Origin: Marinobacter salinisoli
GTDB lineage: Bacteria; Pseudomonadota; Gammaproteobacteria; Pseudomonadales; Oleiphilaceae
Assembly (NCBI RefSeq): GCF_017301335.1
Contig: NZ_CP071247.1
Span: 1,178,001-1,242,000, forward strand
Length of the DNA stretch: 64,000 bases
Direction of reading: 5' to 3'
Shown: piece after piece, positions 45,653-55,853 of the stretch
Layout of the letters: every line of letters starts with the position of its first letter
Position numbering within the stretch: the stretch's first letter is position 1
Notes under the pieces: generated by a model
Database searches by the model: none
What the model was told of the DNA's origin: nothing
What the model saw: the letters and a program-made list of their open reading frames with translations, nothing else
Position numbers and translations under genes: made by a program

Positions 45653-46915
45653 ATGAATCTTACTGAACTCAAGCAGAAATCCATGCCCGAATTGCTCGAA
45701 ATTGCGCAAGAGATGGGCCTCGATAACCTTGCCCGTTCGCGCAAGCAGGATGTCATTTTTACGATCCTGAAGAAGCACGCCAAAAGCGGGGAGGATATTT
45801 ACGGGGACGGCGTGCTGGAGATTCTGCAGGACGGTTTTGGTTTCCTTCGCTCCGCCGACGCTTCCTACCTGGCGGGACCCGACGACATCTACGTGTCCCC
45901 GAGCCAGATTCGTCGTTTTAACCTGCGTACCGGTGACACCATTGCCGGCAAAATCCGGCCGCCGAAGGACGGCGAGCGATACTTCGCGCTGCTGAAAGTT
46001 AACGAGATTAACTTCGACAAGCCGGACAACGCACGCAACAAGATTCTGTTTGAGAACCTTACACCGCTGTTTCCCCAGGAGCGGCTGTTGCTTGAGGCGG
46101 GTAATGGCAGTACCGAAGACCTCTCGTCACGGGTTCTGGATCTGGTGGCACCGATCGGTAAAGGCCAGCGTGGCCTGATCGTCTCTCCGCCCAAGGCCGG
46201 TAAGACCCTGCTGATGCAGGGAATCGCCCAGTCGATCACCCGGAACAATCCCGAATGTTACGTGATGGTACTGCTGATCGACGAGCGCCCGGAGGAAGTA
46301 ACCGAGATGCAGCGCACTGTGCGCGGCGAAGTAATTGCCTCCACCTTCGATGAACCTCCGGCGCGTCACGTGCAGGTGGCTGAAATGGTGATCGAGAAGG
46401 CCAAGCGTCTGGTCGAACACAAGAAAGACGTGGTCATCCTGCTGGACTCCATCACCCGTCTGGCCCGTGCCTACAACACCGTCATCCCGTCATCCGGCAA
46501 GGTGCTGACCGGGGGTGTGGATGCCCATGCGCTCGAGAAGCCCAAGCGTTTCTTCGGTGCAGCCCGTAACGTGGAAGAAGGCGGAAGCCTGACTATTCTG
46601 GCCACGGCACTCGTAAACACCGGTTCCAAGATGGACGAAGTGATCTACGAAGAGTTCAAGGGTACCGGTAACATGGAGGTCCACCTGGACCGTAAGATCG
46701 CCGAGAAGCGGACCTACCCGGCTATGAATATCCGCAGTTCCGGCACCCGCCGGGAGGATCTGCTGATGAGCGAAGCCGATATCCAGCGTATCTGGATCCT
46801 GCGCAAGCTCCTGCACTCCATGGAAGATGACACTGCGGCCATCGAGTTCCTGCTGGACAAACTCAAAGACACCAAGACCAACGACGAATTCTTCCAATCG
46901 ATGAAGCGTCGTTAA
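45653..46915 (+). CDS. rho: Transcription termination factor Rho
   Basis: 420 residues, against 419 in E. coli. N-terminal Rho_N domain ([23 protein letters not shown]), cold-shock-type RNA-binding domain ([33 protein letters not shown]), and RecA-like ATPase with Walker A SPPKAGKT and Walker [16 protein letters not shown]. It is a hexameric RNA translocase ending transcripts. No Shine–Dalgarno sequence is visible before the ATG, which is unusual in this window. Confidence 0.97.
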   Translation: MNLTELKQKSMPELLEIAQEMGLDNLARSRKQDVIFTILKKHAKSGEDIYGDGVLEILQDGFGFLRSADASYLAGPDDIYVSPSQIRRFNLRTGDTIAGKIRPPKDGERYFALLKVNEINFDKPDNARNKILFENLTPLFPQERLLLEAGNGSTEDLSSRVLDLVAPIGKGQRGLIVSPPKAGKTLLMQGIAQSITRNNPECYVMVLLIDERPEEVTEMQRTVRGEVIASTFDEPPARHVQVAEMVIEKAKRLVEHKKDVVILLDSITRLARAYNTVIPSSGKVLTGGVDAHALEKPKRFFGAARNVEEGGSLTILATALVNTGSKMDEVIYEEFKGTGNMEVHLDRKIAEKRTYPAMNIRSSGTRREDLLMSEADIQRIWILRKLLHSMEDDTAAIEFLLDKLKDTKTNDEFFQSMKRR

Positions 46916-46988
46916 GCCGGCCTGCGGATAGGCGCTGGCGCGCCGGCGGTCAGAGGCCGGCAGCGCCGGGATGTCTTATCCCGAGTAA

Positions 46989-47020
46989 GCCCGGGCTACA
47001 TCCCTGTAGTCCGGGTTTTT
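46989..47020 (+). terminator. Terminator of rho
   Basis: Stem CCCGGGCTACA / TGTAGTCCGGG (one mismatch) with a TCCC loop, followed by five T. It ends the rho transcript. The 70 bases before it are very GC-rich and contain further inverted repeats. Confidence 0.82.
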
Positions 47021-47174
47021 CCATTCCCGGCAAGAGGTCGTTGGAGATAGGCCATTCGGGCCCGGTTTCCCCAGGTGCCTGTGCGTTCCCCACCTATTCT
47101 GACCTGGCGCCCGGGCCTAAACATCCGATCGGCCCTTTATCCCGTAAACTAGCCCGAAACCTTCGGAGCAAACG

Positions 47175-48662
47175 ATGAAATACAACGATCTGAGAGACTT
47201 CATTGATCAGCTGGAAACGCTGGGCGAATTGAAGCGCATCTCTGTTGAAGTTGATCCCCATCTGGAAATGACGGAAATCTGCGACCGCGTTTTGCGGGCC
47301 GAGGGTCCGGCATTGCTGTTTGAAAATCCGAAAGGTTATGACATGCCCGTGTTGGCCAACCTGTTTGGCACTCCTCGACGGGTGGCCTTGGGTATGGGGC
47401 AGGACAATGTCACTGCCTTGCGGGACATAGGCAAGCTGCTGGCGTTTCTCAAGGAGCCGGATCCCCCCAAGGGCTTCAAGGATGCGATTGAGAAACTACC
47501 GGTGTTCCGGCAGGTCATGCGGATGAGCCCGAAGGTACTCCGGTCGGCGCCCTGCCAGGAGGTGGTGATCGAGAAGGATCGGGTGGATCTGTACCAGATT
47601 CCGGTACAAACCTGCTGGCCAGGGGATGCCGGACCACTGGTGACCTGGCCGCTGGTCATTACCCGCGGGCCCCACAAAGAACGTCAGAATCTCGGCATTT
47701 ACCGCCAGCAGGTGATTGGCCGGAACCGGTTGATCATGCGCTGGCTCAGCCACCGCGGCGGGGCACTGGATTTTCAGGAATTTCAGAAAATGCATCCGGG
47801 CGAGCCTTACCCGGTTGCCGTCGCGCTCGGTGCGGACCCGGCCACCATACTGGGCGCCGTCACCCCGGTGCCAGACACGCTGTCGGAATATGCCTTTGCC
47901 GGCTTGCTGCGAGGTAGCCGGACCGAGCTGGTGAATTGTGGCCTGAGTGATTTACAGGTGCCGGCCAGTGCCGAGATTGTGCTGGAAGGCTTTATCTACC
48001 CGGACGACATGGCCCCGGAAGGCCCGTTCGGGGATCACACCGGCTATTACAACGAAGTGGAACAGTTCCCGGTGTTCACGGTGGAGCGAATCACCCATCG
48101 TAGGGACCCGATCTATCACAGTACCTACACTGGCCGCCCGCCCGATGAACCCGCTATTCTGGGGCTGGCCCTGAACGAAGTGTTTATCCCCATTCTGCAG
48201 AAGCAATTCCCGGAGATCGTTGATTTCTATCTTCCGCCGGAGGGCTGCTCCTACCGTCTCGCGGTGGTGACGATGAAGAAACAGTACCCGGGCCATGCCA
48301 AACGGGTGATGATGGGGGTATGGTCGTTCCTGCGGCAGTTCATGTACACCAAGTTTGTGATCGTGACCGATGACGATGTGAACGCCCGGGACTGGAAAGA
48401 CGTGATCTGGGCAATCACCACCCGCATGGACCCGGCCAGGGATACCACTCTGGTGGAAAGCACCCCGATAGATTATCTGGATTTCGCCTCGCCCGTTGCC
48501 GGACTCGGGTCGAAGATGGGGTTGGATGCAACCAACAAGTGGCCGGGTGAAACCGACCGTGAGTGGGGCTCGCCCATCACCATGACCGATGAAGTTCGCC
48601 AGCGGGTGGACGAACTCTGGGATCAGCTTGGCCTTGAAACTTCGGGCCAACGCCCCGACTGA
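47175..48662 (+). CDS. ubiD: UbiD, 4-hydroxy-3-polyprenylbenzoate decarboxylase
   Basis: 495 residues. The family opening [22 protein letters not shown] and later [40 protein letters not shown] and [12 protein letters not shown] segments match UbiD, the prenylated-FMN-dependent decarboxylase of ubiquinone synthesis. It needs the cofactor made by UbiX, which is not in the window. GGAG lies seven bases before the ATG. It is followed after 12 bases by a ferredoxin-type flavin reductase. Confidence 0.95.
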   Translation: MKYNDLRDFIDQLETLGELKRISVEVDPHLEMTEICDRVLRAEGPALLFENPKGYDMPVLANLFGTPRRVALGMGQDNVTALRDIGKLLAFLKEPDPPKGFKDAIEKLPVFRQVMRMSPKVLRSAPCQEVVIEKDRVDLYQIPVQTCWPGDAGPLVTWPLVITRGPHKERQNLGIYRQQVIGRNRLIMRWLSHRGGALDFQEFQKMHPGEPYPVAVALGADPATILGAVTPVPDTLSEYAFAGLLRGSRTELVNCGLSDLQVPASAEIVLEGFIYPDDMAPEGPFGDHTGYYNEVEQFPVFTVERITHRRDPIYHSTYTGRPPDEPAILGLALNEVFIPILQKQFPEIVDFYLPPEGCSYRLAVVTMKKQYPGHAKRVMMGVWSFLRQFMYTKFVIVTDDDVNARDWKDVIWAITTRMDPARDTTLVESTPIDYLDFASPVAGLGSKMGLDATNKWPGETDREWGSPITMTDEVRQRVDELWDQLGLETSGQRPD

Positions 48663-48674
48663 TAGGGCAGCAGG

Positions 48675-49670
48675 GTGTATCATGTCGTTCTTGAACCCTC
48701 CGGGCTTGTCGTTCAGGCTGGCCCGCAGGATGACCTTCTCAGTGCCGCCGCCGAGGCCGGTGTGGCGGTTCCCGCGGCCTGTCGTAATGGGGTGTGTGAA
48801 ATCTGCGAGGCCAGGCTGCTGGCCGGCCAGGCCCTGAACACCCGTAACCAACACACAATACAGGTTGGCGAACGCTTGATGCTGTGTCGCAGTCGGGCGC
48901 TCGAAAACCTAACTTTGGAGATAAACGCTGTTATGGCAGCCGGAGCTATTCAGCCGCGCAAATTTCAGGCAAAAGTCGTCGATGTTCGATCCATCAATCA
49001 CGATGTGTATCGGGTGGAACTTGAACTTCCCAGACGACGAGAGCTGACCTTTCACGCGGGGCAGTATCTGTCCGTGAGTCTCCCGGACCAGGGGCCAAGC
49101 TTTTTTTCCATTGCCAGTAGCCCCGAAGCCAAGAATCTGGAGCTGCACATCCAGGCATCACCGGACTGGGGCTCTGCCCAGAAAGTCATCGACGCCCTGT
49201 CGCCCGGTGCGGAAGTGACGCTCGAACTGCCGTATGGCAGGGCCTGTCTGGCAGCAGCGCCCACGAAACCGTTGTTTCTGGTGGCTGCGGGCACGGGCTT
49301 TGCCCAGATGAAGAGCCTGATGGACTACCTGGCGGGAACCACTTACGACCAGCCCATCAAGTTCTTCTGGGGGGTGCGCCGGCACGAAGACATGTACCTG
49401 CGGTCCATGGCGCAGCAGTGGGAAGCCGATTCTTCGACGTTTACCTTTCTCCCGGTGGTCGGTGACGACGAGGACAATGACTGGAGCGGCCACCACGACC
49501 AGTTGGTGCGGGCTGTTCTCGCAGCGGGCAGTGACTGGGCAAATGTGGAAGTGCACGCCAGCGGCTCACCAACCATGGTGTACACCCTGATGGATGCGTT
49601 GGTGGAGGCTGGCTTGCCGCAAGACGCGTTTTTCTCGGATGTGCTGGAGTATGCACCCCGCAACCGATGA
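48675..49670 (+). CDS. 2Fe-2S ferredoxin-type NAD(P)H flavin oxidoreductase
   Basis: 331 residues from GTG 48675. The N-terminal plant-type ferredoxin domain has C36-x4-C41-x2-C44 and C71 as cluster ligands. It is followed by FAD-binding (TFHAGQYLSVSLPDQGPSFFSIASS) and NAD(P)-binding (VAAGTGFAQMKSLMDYL) domains. Architecture matches CDP-6-deoxy-glucoseen reductase-like proteins, and it could reduce flavin or quinone intermediates. Closeness to ubiD (12 bases) suggests a link to ubiquinone synthesis or FMN reduction for UbiX, but this is inferred. Confidence 0.85.
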   Translation: MYHVVLEPSGLVVQAGPQDDLLSAAAEAGVAVPAACRNGVCEICEARLLAGQALNTRNQHTIQVGERLMLCRSRALENLTLEINAVMAAGAIQPRKFQAKVVDVRSINHDVYRVELELPRRRELTFHAGQYLSVSLPDQGPSFFSIASSPEAKNLELHIQASPDWGSAQKVIDALSPGAEVTLELPYGRACLAAAPTKPLFLVAAGTGFAQMKSLMDYLAGTTYDQPIKFFWGVRRHEDMYLRSMAQQWEADSSTFTFLPVVGDDEDNDWSGHHDQLVRAVLAAGSDWANVEVHASGSPTMVYTLMDALVEAGLPQDAFFSDVLEYAPRNR

Positions 49671-49705
49671 CTGAATGGGCCGGATAGCAGTTCCGGCCCG
49701 TTACT

Positions 49706-50947
49706 TCAGGCCTTCGGCATCGGCAGTTCGGGCAGGCTGTTGTCTTTTGCCAGTCCCTGCATCATCAGCTTGATGCTGATTTCTTCCTCGCCCATGTGCG
49801 CGTTCAACCGGCTCAGCTCGGCCAGTGTTTCCCGGCTCCGGCGCAGGCGAAGGCTGGTTTCAAAGTATTCCCGCGCTTTACCCCAGAGCTCATTGCGAAG
49901 GCTCAGGCGCCCCAGTGCCAGCAATAGCTCGGGGTTGTTCGGGCGGTCTTTCAGCCACTGCTCGGCCATGATCAGTTGCTCGTCTGGATGCTGCCCCTCG
50001 ATGCGGCCATACAGGTTGATCAGCTCGTCACTCCAGTGATTACGCAGGACCTTGCGCAGCAAGGTTTCGGTCTGGGCTTCGTCGCCAAGGCTGGCGAGCA
50101 GGCGGGCGTAGTCCCGGATGGTGTATTCATCGCGGCGAAGGTAGCCGGGCAGCTCATCCCAGAGTCGGGTTAACGGTTCCAGTGAGGCCTCAGGGTCTTC
50201 CTGCCGGCGCCTGAGGCAGTCCTCCGCAGCGCTCTCCAACAGGTTGTGCCATACCTGGCGCTGGAGCTCATGGAATTCGCTTTCGGGCAAGACATCGTGT
50301 TTTTTCAGTTCCGGCAGGAGTTTTGCCAGTTCTCGCCAGTCTTCCAGCTTCAGGTAGGTGTTCTTCAGCAGCTTCAGTACGAATGGGTGATGGGGAGACT
50401 GCTTTCTCAGCCTGATCAACGTGGCCAGGGCCTGTTCGAGTCGGTTACCGGCCAGTTGCAGCTGGGCCTGCGTGATACCGACCGCCATGTCAGAGCCCGG
50501 AGTGCTCTCGAAGGCCTGGCGGAGCAGGTCCTCAACGCCATCATAATCGCCACACTCGAATGACGCCTGGGCTGCTGCAAGGTAGTTGATCAGTGGCGTG
50601 TCAGCGTTGCTTGCCGATGTGGTGAGCAGCTTCCGTGCGCGTGGCCAATTGCCTTCGGCCAGTGCCAACAGACCGCTGGTGGTGCGCCGGCGAGCCCGCC
50701 GCTTGTTGCCACGGGACAGCCAGCTCTTGACCGCGCCACCGCTGCGGCGCATGCGACGCAGCAGGCTAATCGCCAGCTGAATGAGCAGGGTGATCACCAC
50801 CAGCAGGCCCAGCCCGACCCAGAAATTGGTTTCTACCAGGTAGTTGCCAAAACTGACCCGGATGTAGCCGAGGTCATACTGCAGGCCCAGTGCCAGACCG
50901 GTACCAATCAGCAGGGCTACCAAGACGATGAGTAACACGCGAATCAT
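49706..50947 (-). CDS. hemY: HemY, TPR-containing inner-membrane protein of the hem cluster
   Basis: 413 residues. Two membrane helices (about 2–21 and 42–63) are followed by a long helical TPR-like region on the periplasmic or cytosolic face. The opening MIRVLLIVLVALLIGTGLALG and the segment RRARRRTTSGLLALAEGNW are typical of proteobacterial HemY, which is distinct from the Gram-positive oxidase of the same name. It is linked to haem synthesis by gene position. It overlaps hemX by four bases. Confidence 0.9.
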   Translation of the reverse strand: MIRVLLIVLVALLIGTGLALGLQYDLGYIRVSFGNYLVETNFWVGLGLLVVITLLIQLAISLLRRMRRSGGAVKSWLSRGNKRRARRRTTSGLLALAEGNWPRARKLLTTSASNADTPLINYLAAAQASFECGDYDGVEDLLRQAFESTPGSDMAVGITQAQLQLAGNRLEQALATLIRLRKQSPHHPFVLKLLKNTYLKLEDWRELAKLLPELKKHDVLPESEFHELQRQVWHNLLESAAEDCLRRRQEDPEASLEPLTRLWDELPGYLRRDEYTIRDYARLLASLGDEAQTETLLRKVLRNHWSDELINLYGRIEGQHPDEQLIMAEQWLKDRPNNPELLLALGRLSLRNELWGKAREYFETSLRLRRSRETLAELSRLNAHMGEEEISIKLMMQGLAKDNSLPELPMPKA

Positions 50948-52077
50948 GAATTGCCGCCTCCGTTACTGCCTCCGGAACTCCGGTTGGAGTCTTCCTTGGG
51001 GGCCAGGCGGCCTGCCAGACGTTGCTTGAGCAGCGACAGGGACTGGCTGATGTCCGGCAGGTCCGGGTCAACGTCCTTGCCCGCCAGTTCTTTCAGGGTG
51101 TCGGCCAGCGCGCTGACGCGGGGATGGCTGTCGTCATACCAGTTGTCGATGGTGTCGGTGGCTTTGGTCAGCGCTCGCTCGTACAGCGTCTGGTTGCCCC
51201 TGAGCACCGCCATCTCCGCTTCCTCGAGCATCAGCTGCAGGTTGAGGCGGGCGTAGGCGCTCTGGTCCGGCGACAGCAGAGGCTTGACCGGTTCGTCCAT
51301 GCGGCGGACGACAACCACCTGCATCATGGTTTCCTTGAAGTCAGTCCACGCCAGGTCAAGGGCATCGGGTTCCTCGGTGCCTTCTGACGCCGGGTCGTCG
51401 GTGTCCTCAATGGTAAAGTCTGGCGCCTCGCTGTTGATCAGCGCCTGATCGGTCAGCTGGTGGACACTGTCAATGGCGGCTTCCAGGGTCAGGTAGAGTC
51501 CCGTGCGATCCACGCCACTGATGCTCTTGAGGCTGAGGATTTCCTTGGCGATTTGCTGGCGTACCGGGTAGACCCCGATGTCGTCGGACTCTTTCAGCAC
51601 TTCATCCGCCGATTGCAGCGCCGAAAGGGCGCCCTTGATATCTTTTTCGATGATCAGGCGCTGATTGGCGATACGCAGCAGGTACTCGGCTTCGGCCAGC
51701 AGCCAATCGGTTCGGGTCCGATTACCGGATTCCAATAGCTCGCGGGCGTTGTGGTCGATCTGGCGCTGCTGGGTGGCGATCAGTTCCCGCTGCTCGCTCA
51801 GCTTGCTTTCTAGGCTTTGCAGGCGCTGGCTTTGTTGACTGCGGCCGTCACCCAGGCGGTCAGCCAATTGCGAGGTGTCGGTTTTCAGGTCAGCGACGGC
51901 CTGAATCAAGGCTTGGTTGTTGTTCCACTGTTGCCAGTTCCACAGCCCGAGCGCAATCGCCGCGGCCAGGGCCAGCAGCGCTATCAGCCACACCGGCCAG
52001 ATGCGCGGGCGTGCGGGTTTTTCTTTGGCAATCGGGGCAGGCAGCTGTTCTTTTGCTTCTTCTGTTGTCTCAGTCAC
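50944..52077 (-). CDS. hemX: HemX, membrane protein of the hem cluster
   Basis: 377 residues. One membrane helix (about 27–48) follows a short Pro/Lys-rich cytosolic start. The rest is a coiled coil (about 50–115) and a helical domain. This matches the proteobacterial HemX family, long annotated as a uroporphyrinogen-III methyltransferase although that activity is doubtful. It lies between hemD (eight bases) and hemY. Confidence 0.9.
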   Translation of the reverse strand: MTETTEEAKEQLPAPIAKEKPARPRIWPVWLIALLALAAAIALGLWNWQQWNNNQALIQAVADLKTDTSQLADRLGDGRSQQSQRLQSLESKLSEQRELIATQQRQIDHNARELLESGNRTRTDWLLAEAEYLLRIANQRLIIEKDIKGALSALQSADEVLKESDDIGVYPVRQQIAKEILSLKSISGVDRTGLYLTLEAAIDSVHQLTDQALINSEAPDFTIEDTDDPASEGTEEPDALDLAWTDFKETMMQVVVVRRMDEPVKPLLSPDQSAYARLNLQLMLEEAEMAVLRGNQTLYERALTKATDTIDNWYDDSHPRVSALADTLKELAGKDVDPDLPDISQSLSLLKQRLAGRLAPKEDSNRSSGGSNGGGNS

Positions 52078-52085
52078 GGGCGTCC

Positions 52086-52901
52086 TTACTTGGCTGATCC
52101 GAAGCCACCGTCCCGGCCGCGAAGTTGCTCTGCAACACAGGCCACGATGTCAGTATCGGCAAGGCTTCCTGGTATACACGGGTTTACGAACCCTGCTGCT
52201 CGGGCCTGTTCGGCAACGCGGGCGGCGGGCACAATCAATAACCTATCGTGTAGATTATGGCTGCTATTTCCGCATAGTGCGATGAGATTGTTCAAGGTTT
52301 CGCCAGATAGCGCAACGATGGCATCGGGTTCGAAGTCATTGATGGCACTCTGAATCTCTTGCCCGGTGTAGTCAGGTGCGCGTCGCCGGTACAGGGCCAG
52401 AGGCGTTACCTGAGCGCCCCGCTGCTCCAGGGTGTGCCGGATCAGTTCGCGACCGTCCTCGCCGCGAGCCAACAGTACTCGCTCCCCGGACAGTTGTGCC
52501 AGAGAGGGCAGTGCCAGCAGCGCTTCGCTGGTCCAGCCCGCGGCGGGCTTTCGGGTGCTGATGCCGTGATCGGTGAGTACCGATGCGGTGCCTGAGCCGA
52601 CCGCATACCAGCGGATGCCGGCTGGGAGCTGGGGCCACCAGGTGTCCAGAACGTCCAGCAGCAGTCGTGCAGCGTAAGGGCTGACAACGATGATATGGGT
52701 GAACTGGTCCAGATTCAGGATCAGTGTGCGCCGCTCCGGAGTCTCCGGCAGTCGCTGGCGCTCAATCAGGGGGAAAGTGCGGGTATCGGCACCGGCGGCC
52801 CGGAAGCATCCGGCCAGGCGGGATGCTTCGGGTTCGGGCCGGCAAATGAGGATGCGCCGGCCGGACAGCGGTGGTGTGGTGTCAGCGTGGGGTGTGGCCA
52901 T
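52086..52901 (-). CDS. hemD: HemD, uroporphyrinogen-III synthase
   Basis: 271 residues from ATG 52901. The two-domain HemU fold is recognisable from [40 protein letters not shown] and a late [13 protein letters not shown]. It closes hydroxymethylbilane into uroporphyrinogen III with ring D inverted. The start overlaps the end of hemC by 20 bases, so they are translationally coupled. A longer frame extending to 53078 is inside hemC and rejected. Confidence 0.9.
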   Translation of the reverse strand: MATPHADTTPPLSGRRILICRPEPEASRLAGCFRAAGADTRTFPLIERQRLPETPERRTLILNLDQFTHIIVVSPYAARLLLDVLDTWWPQLPAGIRWYAVGSGTASVLTDHGISTRKPAAGWTSEALLALPSLAQLSGERVLLARGEDGRELIRHTLEQRGAQVTPLALYRRRAPDYTGQEIQSAINDFEPDAIVALSGETLNNLIALCGNSSHNLHDRLLIVPAARVAEQARAAGFVNPCIPGSLADTDIVACVAEQLRGRDGGFGSAK

Positions 52902-53823
52902 AAATTTCCGCGAGCACCTTGTCAGCGCCAAGCGCCAGCAGGTCTTCCGCCAGTTCCCTGCCCAGGCGCTCGCCCTCTTGGCGCGGCGCGCGACCCTCGA
53001 CCCGGAAAATCTGACTGCCGTCAACGGAGCCCACCAGTCCCCGTAGCCAGAGCGTATCGTCATCTTCCAGCAGCGCATACGCGGCGATAGGCACCTGACA
53101 GCCGCCTTCGAGCCGGCGATTCAGTGCTCGTTCAGCGGTGACCCGGTCCCAGGTATCGACATGGTTCAGGTCGGCCAGCATGTCCCGCAATTCGGTGTCA
53201 TCCAGCCGGCATTCGATGCCGAGGGCGCCCTGGCCCACGGCGGGCAGGGAGACGGTGTCCGGCATTGCGTAGCGAATACGGTCATGGAACCCCAGTCGCT
53301 TCAGGCCGGAACTGGCGAGAACAATGGCGTCAAAGTTGCCCGCATCCAGTTTGGCCAGGCGCGTATTGACGTTGCCACGCAGCACGTGGATTTTCAGATC
53401 CGGGCGATAGGCCCGGAGCTGGGCTTCCCGCCGCAGGCTGGCGGTGCCGACCACAGCGCCCTCCGGCAGGGCGTCGACGTTGTCGTAGTGATTGCTGACA
53501 AAGGCGTCGGTGGGGTCCTCCCGTTCACAGATGGCCACCAGGCCGAGCCCGTCCGGGAAGTGCATTGGTACGTCCTTCATGGAGTGCACCGCCAGATCCG
53601 CACGGCCATCCAGCATGGCTTCTTCGAGTTCCTTAACGAACAGGCCCTTGCCGCCAATCTTTGCCAGCGGCACATCCAGGATCTTGTCGCCCTGGGTTTT
53701 GATCTTGACCAGTTCCACAGCCACGTTGCTGTTCAGGCGTTCCAGTTCCGCCTTGATGAATTCTGCTTGCCAGAGCGCGAGTGCGCTGCTGCGGGTTGCG
53801 ATGCGAAGGGTTCGTTTGGACAT
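52882..53823 (-). CDS. hemC: HemC, hydroxymethylbilane synthase
   Basis: 313 residues from ATG 53823, as in E. coli. The dipyrromethane cofactor attaches to C242 in [13 protein letters not shown], the same number as in E. coli. Other hallmarks are [27 protein letters not shown] and [15 protein letters not shown]. It joins four porphobilinogen units in haem synthesis. A longer frame to 53937 is not family-like. Confidence 0.96.
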   Translation of the reverse strand: MSKRTLRIATRSSALALWQAEFIKAELERLNSNVAVELVKIKTQGDKILDVPLAKIGGKGLFVKELEEAMLDGRADLAVHSMKDVPMHFPDGLGLVAICEREDPTDAFVSNHYDNVDALPEGAVVGTASLRREAQLRAYRPDLKIHVLRGNVNTRLAKLDAGNFDAIVLASSGLKRLGFHDRIRYAMPDTVSLPAVGQGALGIECRLDDTELRDMLADLNHVDTWDRVTAERALNRRLEGGCQVPIAAYALLEDDDTLWLRGLVGSVDGSQIFRVEGRAPRQEGERLGRELAEDLLALGADKVLAEIYGHTPR

Positions 53824-53909
53824 GACACTCACAATCGGTTCGAAGTAGTTGCGCCAAGGGTACCTTGTGATTGGTAAAATGTCCCGCGCCCGGGCGTCGC
53901 CATGGGCCT

Positions 53910-54656
53910 CTATCCCGGTTGGTGGTCCTGCAGCCACTGGCGCACGCCACTGGCATGGCGACGGCTGACCGGCAGGTGGCCACGTCCGGCCTTGAGCTGG
54001 ACCATCGCCTGGCCCTCATCCGTCCGTGTCAGGGCCTGAATGAAGCGGACGCCCACCAGGGTCTGGCGATGTATACGCAGCAGGTGATTGGGATACGTGC
54101 TCTCGAGTTCTTTCAGGGTGTAATCGGACACGGTTTCGCCCTGAGTGTGGTGCAGGGTGACGTACTTCTGATCGGCCTCGCAGTACAGGATGTTGGCGAG
54201 GTCGATGAGTTCGGTGCCGCGATGAGTGCGCACTGCCAGTTGCTCGTCGCTGGCCTGAGTCAGGTTGCCCAGAGTCTGGGCCTGAACCCGGTTAATGCGC
54301 CCGGCGCGCTGCAGAGCGTCGGCCAGGGCTTCCTTGCGCACCGGCTTGAGCAGATACGCCATGGCCTGTACCCCGAAGGCCTGAATCGCATAGTTATCGT
54401 AAGCGGTACAGAAAATAAGAGCCGGCGGGTTAGCGACTTGCCCCAGCCGGGCCGCCGCCGCCATGCCGTCCAAACCGGGCATGCGGATGTCCAGCAGCAT
54501 GATGTCCGGCTCCAGTTCCGCTACCTGAGCAAGGGCGTTGTCGCCATCGGTCGCCTCTCCGCAGACTTCGTAACCGGGCAAGGCGTCCACCAGGCGTCGC
54601 AGGCGCTCGCGCGCCAGAGGCTCGTCGTCGGCAATCAGAATGCGGCGGTTGGTCAT
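53910..54656 (-). CDS. algR: AlgR-type LytTR response regulator
   Basis: 248 residues from ATG 54656, exactly the length of Pseudomonas aeruginosa AlgR. The receiver domain has acidic pair D10-D11 and phospho-acceptor D56 (LLDIRMPG). The C-terminal domain is LytTR ([38 protein letters not shown]). In Pseudomonas AlgR controls alginate, pili and cyanide genes. Partnered with algZ immediately upstream; hemC follows, a conserved neighbourhood. A longer frame to 54722 overlaps algZ. Confidence 0.9.
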   Translation of the reverse strand: MTNRRILIADDEPLARERLRRLVDALPGYEVCGEATDGDNALAQVAELEPDIMLLDIRMPGLDGMAAAARLGQVANPPALIFCTAYDNYAIQAFGVQAMAYLLKPVRKEALADALQRAGRINRVQAQTLGNLTQASDEQLAVRTHRGTELIDLANILYCEADQKYVTLHHTQGETVSDYTLKELESTYPNHLLRIHRQTLVGVRFIQALTRTDEGQAMVQLKAGRGHLPVSRRHASGVRQWLQDHQPG

Positions 54657-54684
54657 GGCAGTGCGCTGCACCTCGTCGTTGCGG

Positions 54685-55692
54685 TTAGTGGGTTGATCCG
54701 GTGCCGGATTGGGCCGGGACATTCTGGCGCGGCAGTCGCAGGGTGACGGTATACGTATCGTTCTGCTGACTGTGTTTCAACACCGCGGGCTCGCCGAACA
54801 GGGCGGCAAGGCGGGACTGAATGTTGGACAGTGCCATACGGTTGCCTTCGTGTTGGCGATCGGTCTGATCCGGCTTGGGGTTCTGCACTAACAGGTAGAC
54901 AAACTGGCCCCGGGCCTGCGCTTCGATGCGTACCGTGCCGCCGGCGGCACTGGGCTGGATGCCATGGTAAATGGCGTTCTCGACCAGCGGTTGCAGGGCC
55001 AGTGGCGGAATGGCCTGCCGCTCCAGTGCCGGATCAATGTGCCACTCGACGTGCAGGCGATCCCCCAGGCGCAGGGCCTCAATGCCCAGGTAGCGTTGGC
55101 ACAGTTCCAGTTCCCGCCCGAGCGGCACCAGCTGGTCGGTGTTGCGCAGGCTGGCCCGGAACAGCTCGGACAGATCGAGCACCGCCTCTTCGGCCTGTTC
55201 CGGGTTGATGGCAATGAGGCTGGCGATGGTGTTCATGCTGTTGAACAGAAAGTGGGGCTGAATCCTCGCTTGCAGTGCCGCCAGGTGCGCCTGCATTTCC
55301 GCCTCTCGCTGTTGTTGCCATTGGTGCTGCAGGTAAAAATAACGCAGCGCGATCAACACAATAAGCAGTGCCATCAGCATTTTCTTGGCAATGCTTTGCC
55401 AGGCCGATACGCCCTGGTTGGGCTGCAGGAGGCTGTCGGCAAACAGACTGAAGGCCAGGACATCCAGCAGCACGATTGTGACAATACAGAGCGTGGCCAG
55501 GGGTATGGAAAGCTGGGCCAGTTTGCCCCGAAGCACACAGATCAGCGCTGCGCTGGTGAGGGTGGTCCACTGCACAAATAACGACAGCAGACCAAAAAAA
55601 CTCCAGTCGATCCAGCCGGATTCGGCCTGCACAATGGCCAGCACCAGCACCAGGAGCTCACTGGTCACCAGTAGCATGAAAACGGCCCGCAC
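54685..55692 (-). CDS. algZ: AlgZ/FimS-type sensor histidine kinase (LytS-like)
   Basis: At least 335 residues. Several membrane helices fill the first 120 residues, followed by a His_kinase domain with QPHFLFNSMNTIASL (H147 from GTG 55692) and an HATPase region (LALQPLVENAIYHGI). It is the partner of AlgR. The GTG at 55692 has no ribosome site. In frame 57 bases upstream is CTG 55749, six bases after a perfect AAGGAG, and the intervening codons spell FFVPDLCRV, which I recall as typical of AlgZ N-termini. The true start is therefore probably CTG 55749, giving about 354 residues. Confidence 0.87.
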   Translation of the reverse strand: MRAVFMLLVTSELLVLVLAIVQAESGWIDWSFFGLLSLFVQWTTLTSAALICVLRGKLAQLSIPLATLCIVTIVLLDVLAFSLFADSLLQPNQGVSAWQSIAKKMLMALLIVLIALRYFYLQHQWQQQREAEMQAHLAALQARIQPHFLFNSMNTIASLIAINPEQAEEAVLDLSELFRASLRNTDQLVPLGRELELCQRYLGIEALRLGDRLHVEWHIDPALERQAIPPLALQPLVENAIYHGIQPSAAGGTVRIEAQARGQFVYLLVQNPKPDQTDRQHEGNRMALSNIQSRLAALFGEPAVLKHSQQNDTYTVTLRLPRQNVPAQSGTGSTH

Positions 55693-55853
55693 CCGGCACA
55701 GGTCCGGAACGAAAAAGTCGTTGGCTGTTACTGCTTTGTCGCCTCTCAGGGGTGGCTCCTTACACGGGTCGGAATGCTATACTCGCGCCACATCCAATGT
55801 ACCTTATTACCTCCCGCCAGATGATGCCGGGCTGTCAGCAGGAAAGATAGATC

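Noticed and set aside
45341..45666. Small rightward frames in the rho leader as genes
   Set aside because: Frames exist in all three phases with no ribosome site or recognisable protein; kept only as a leader-frame observation.
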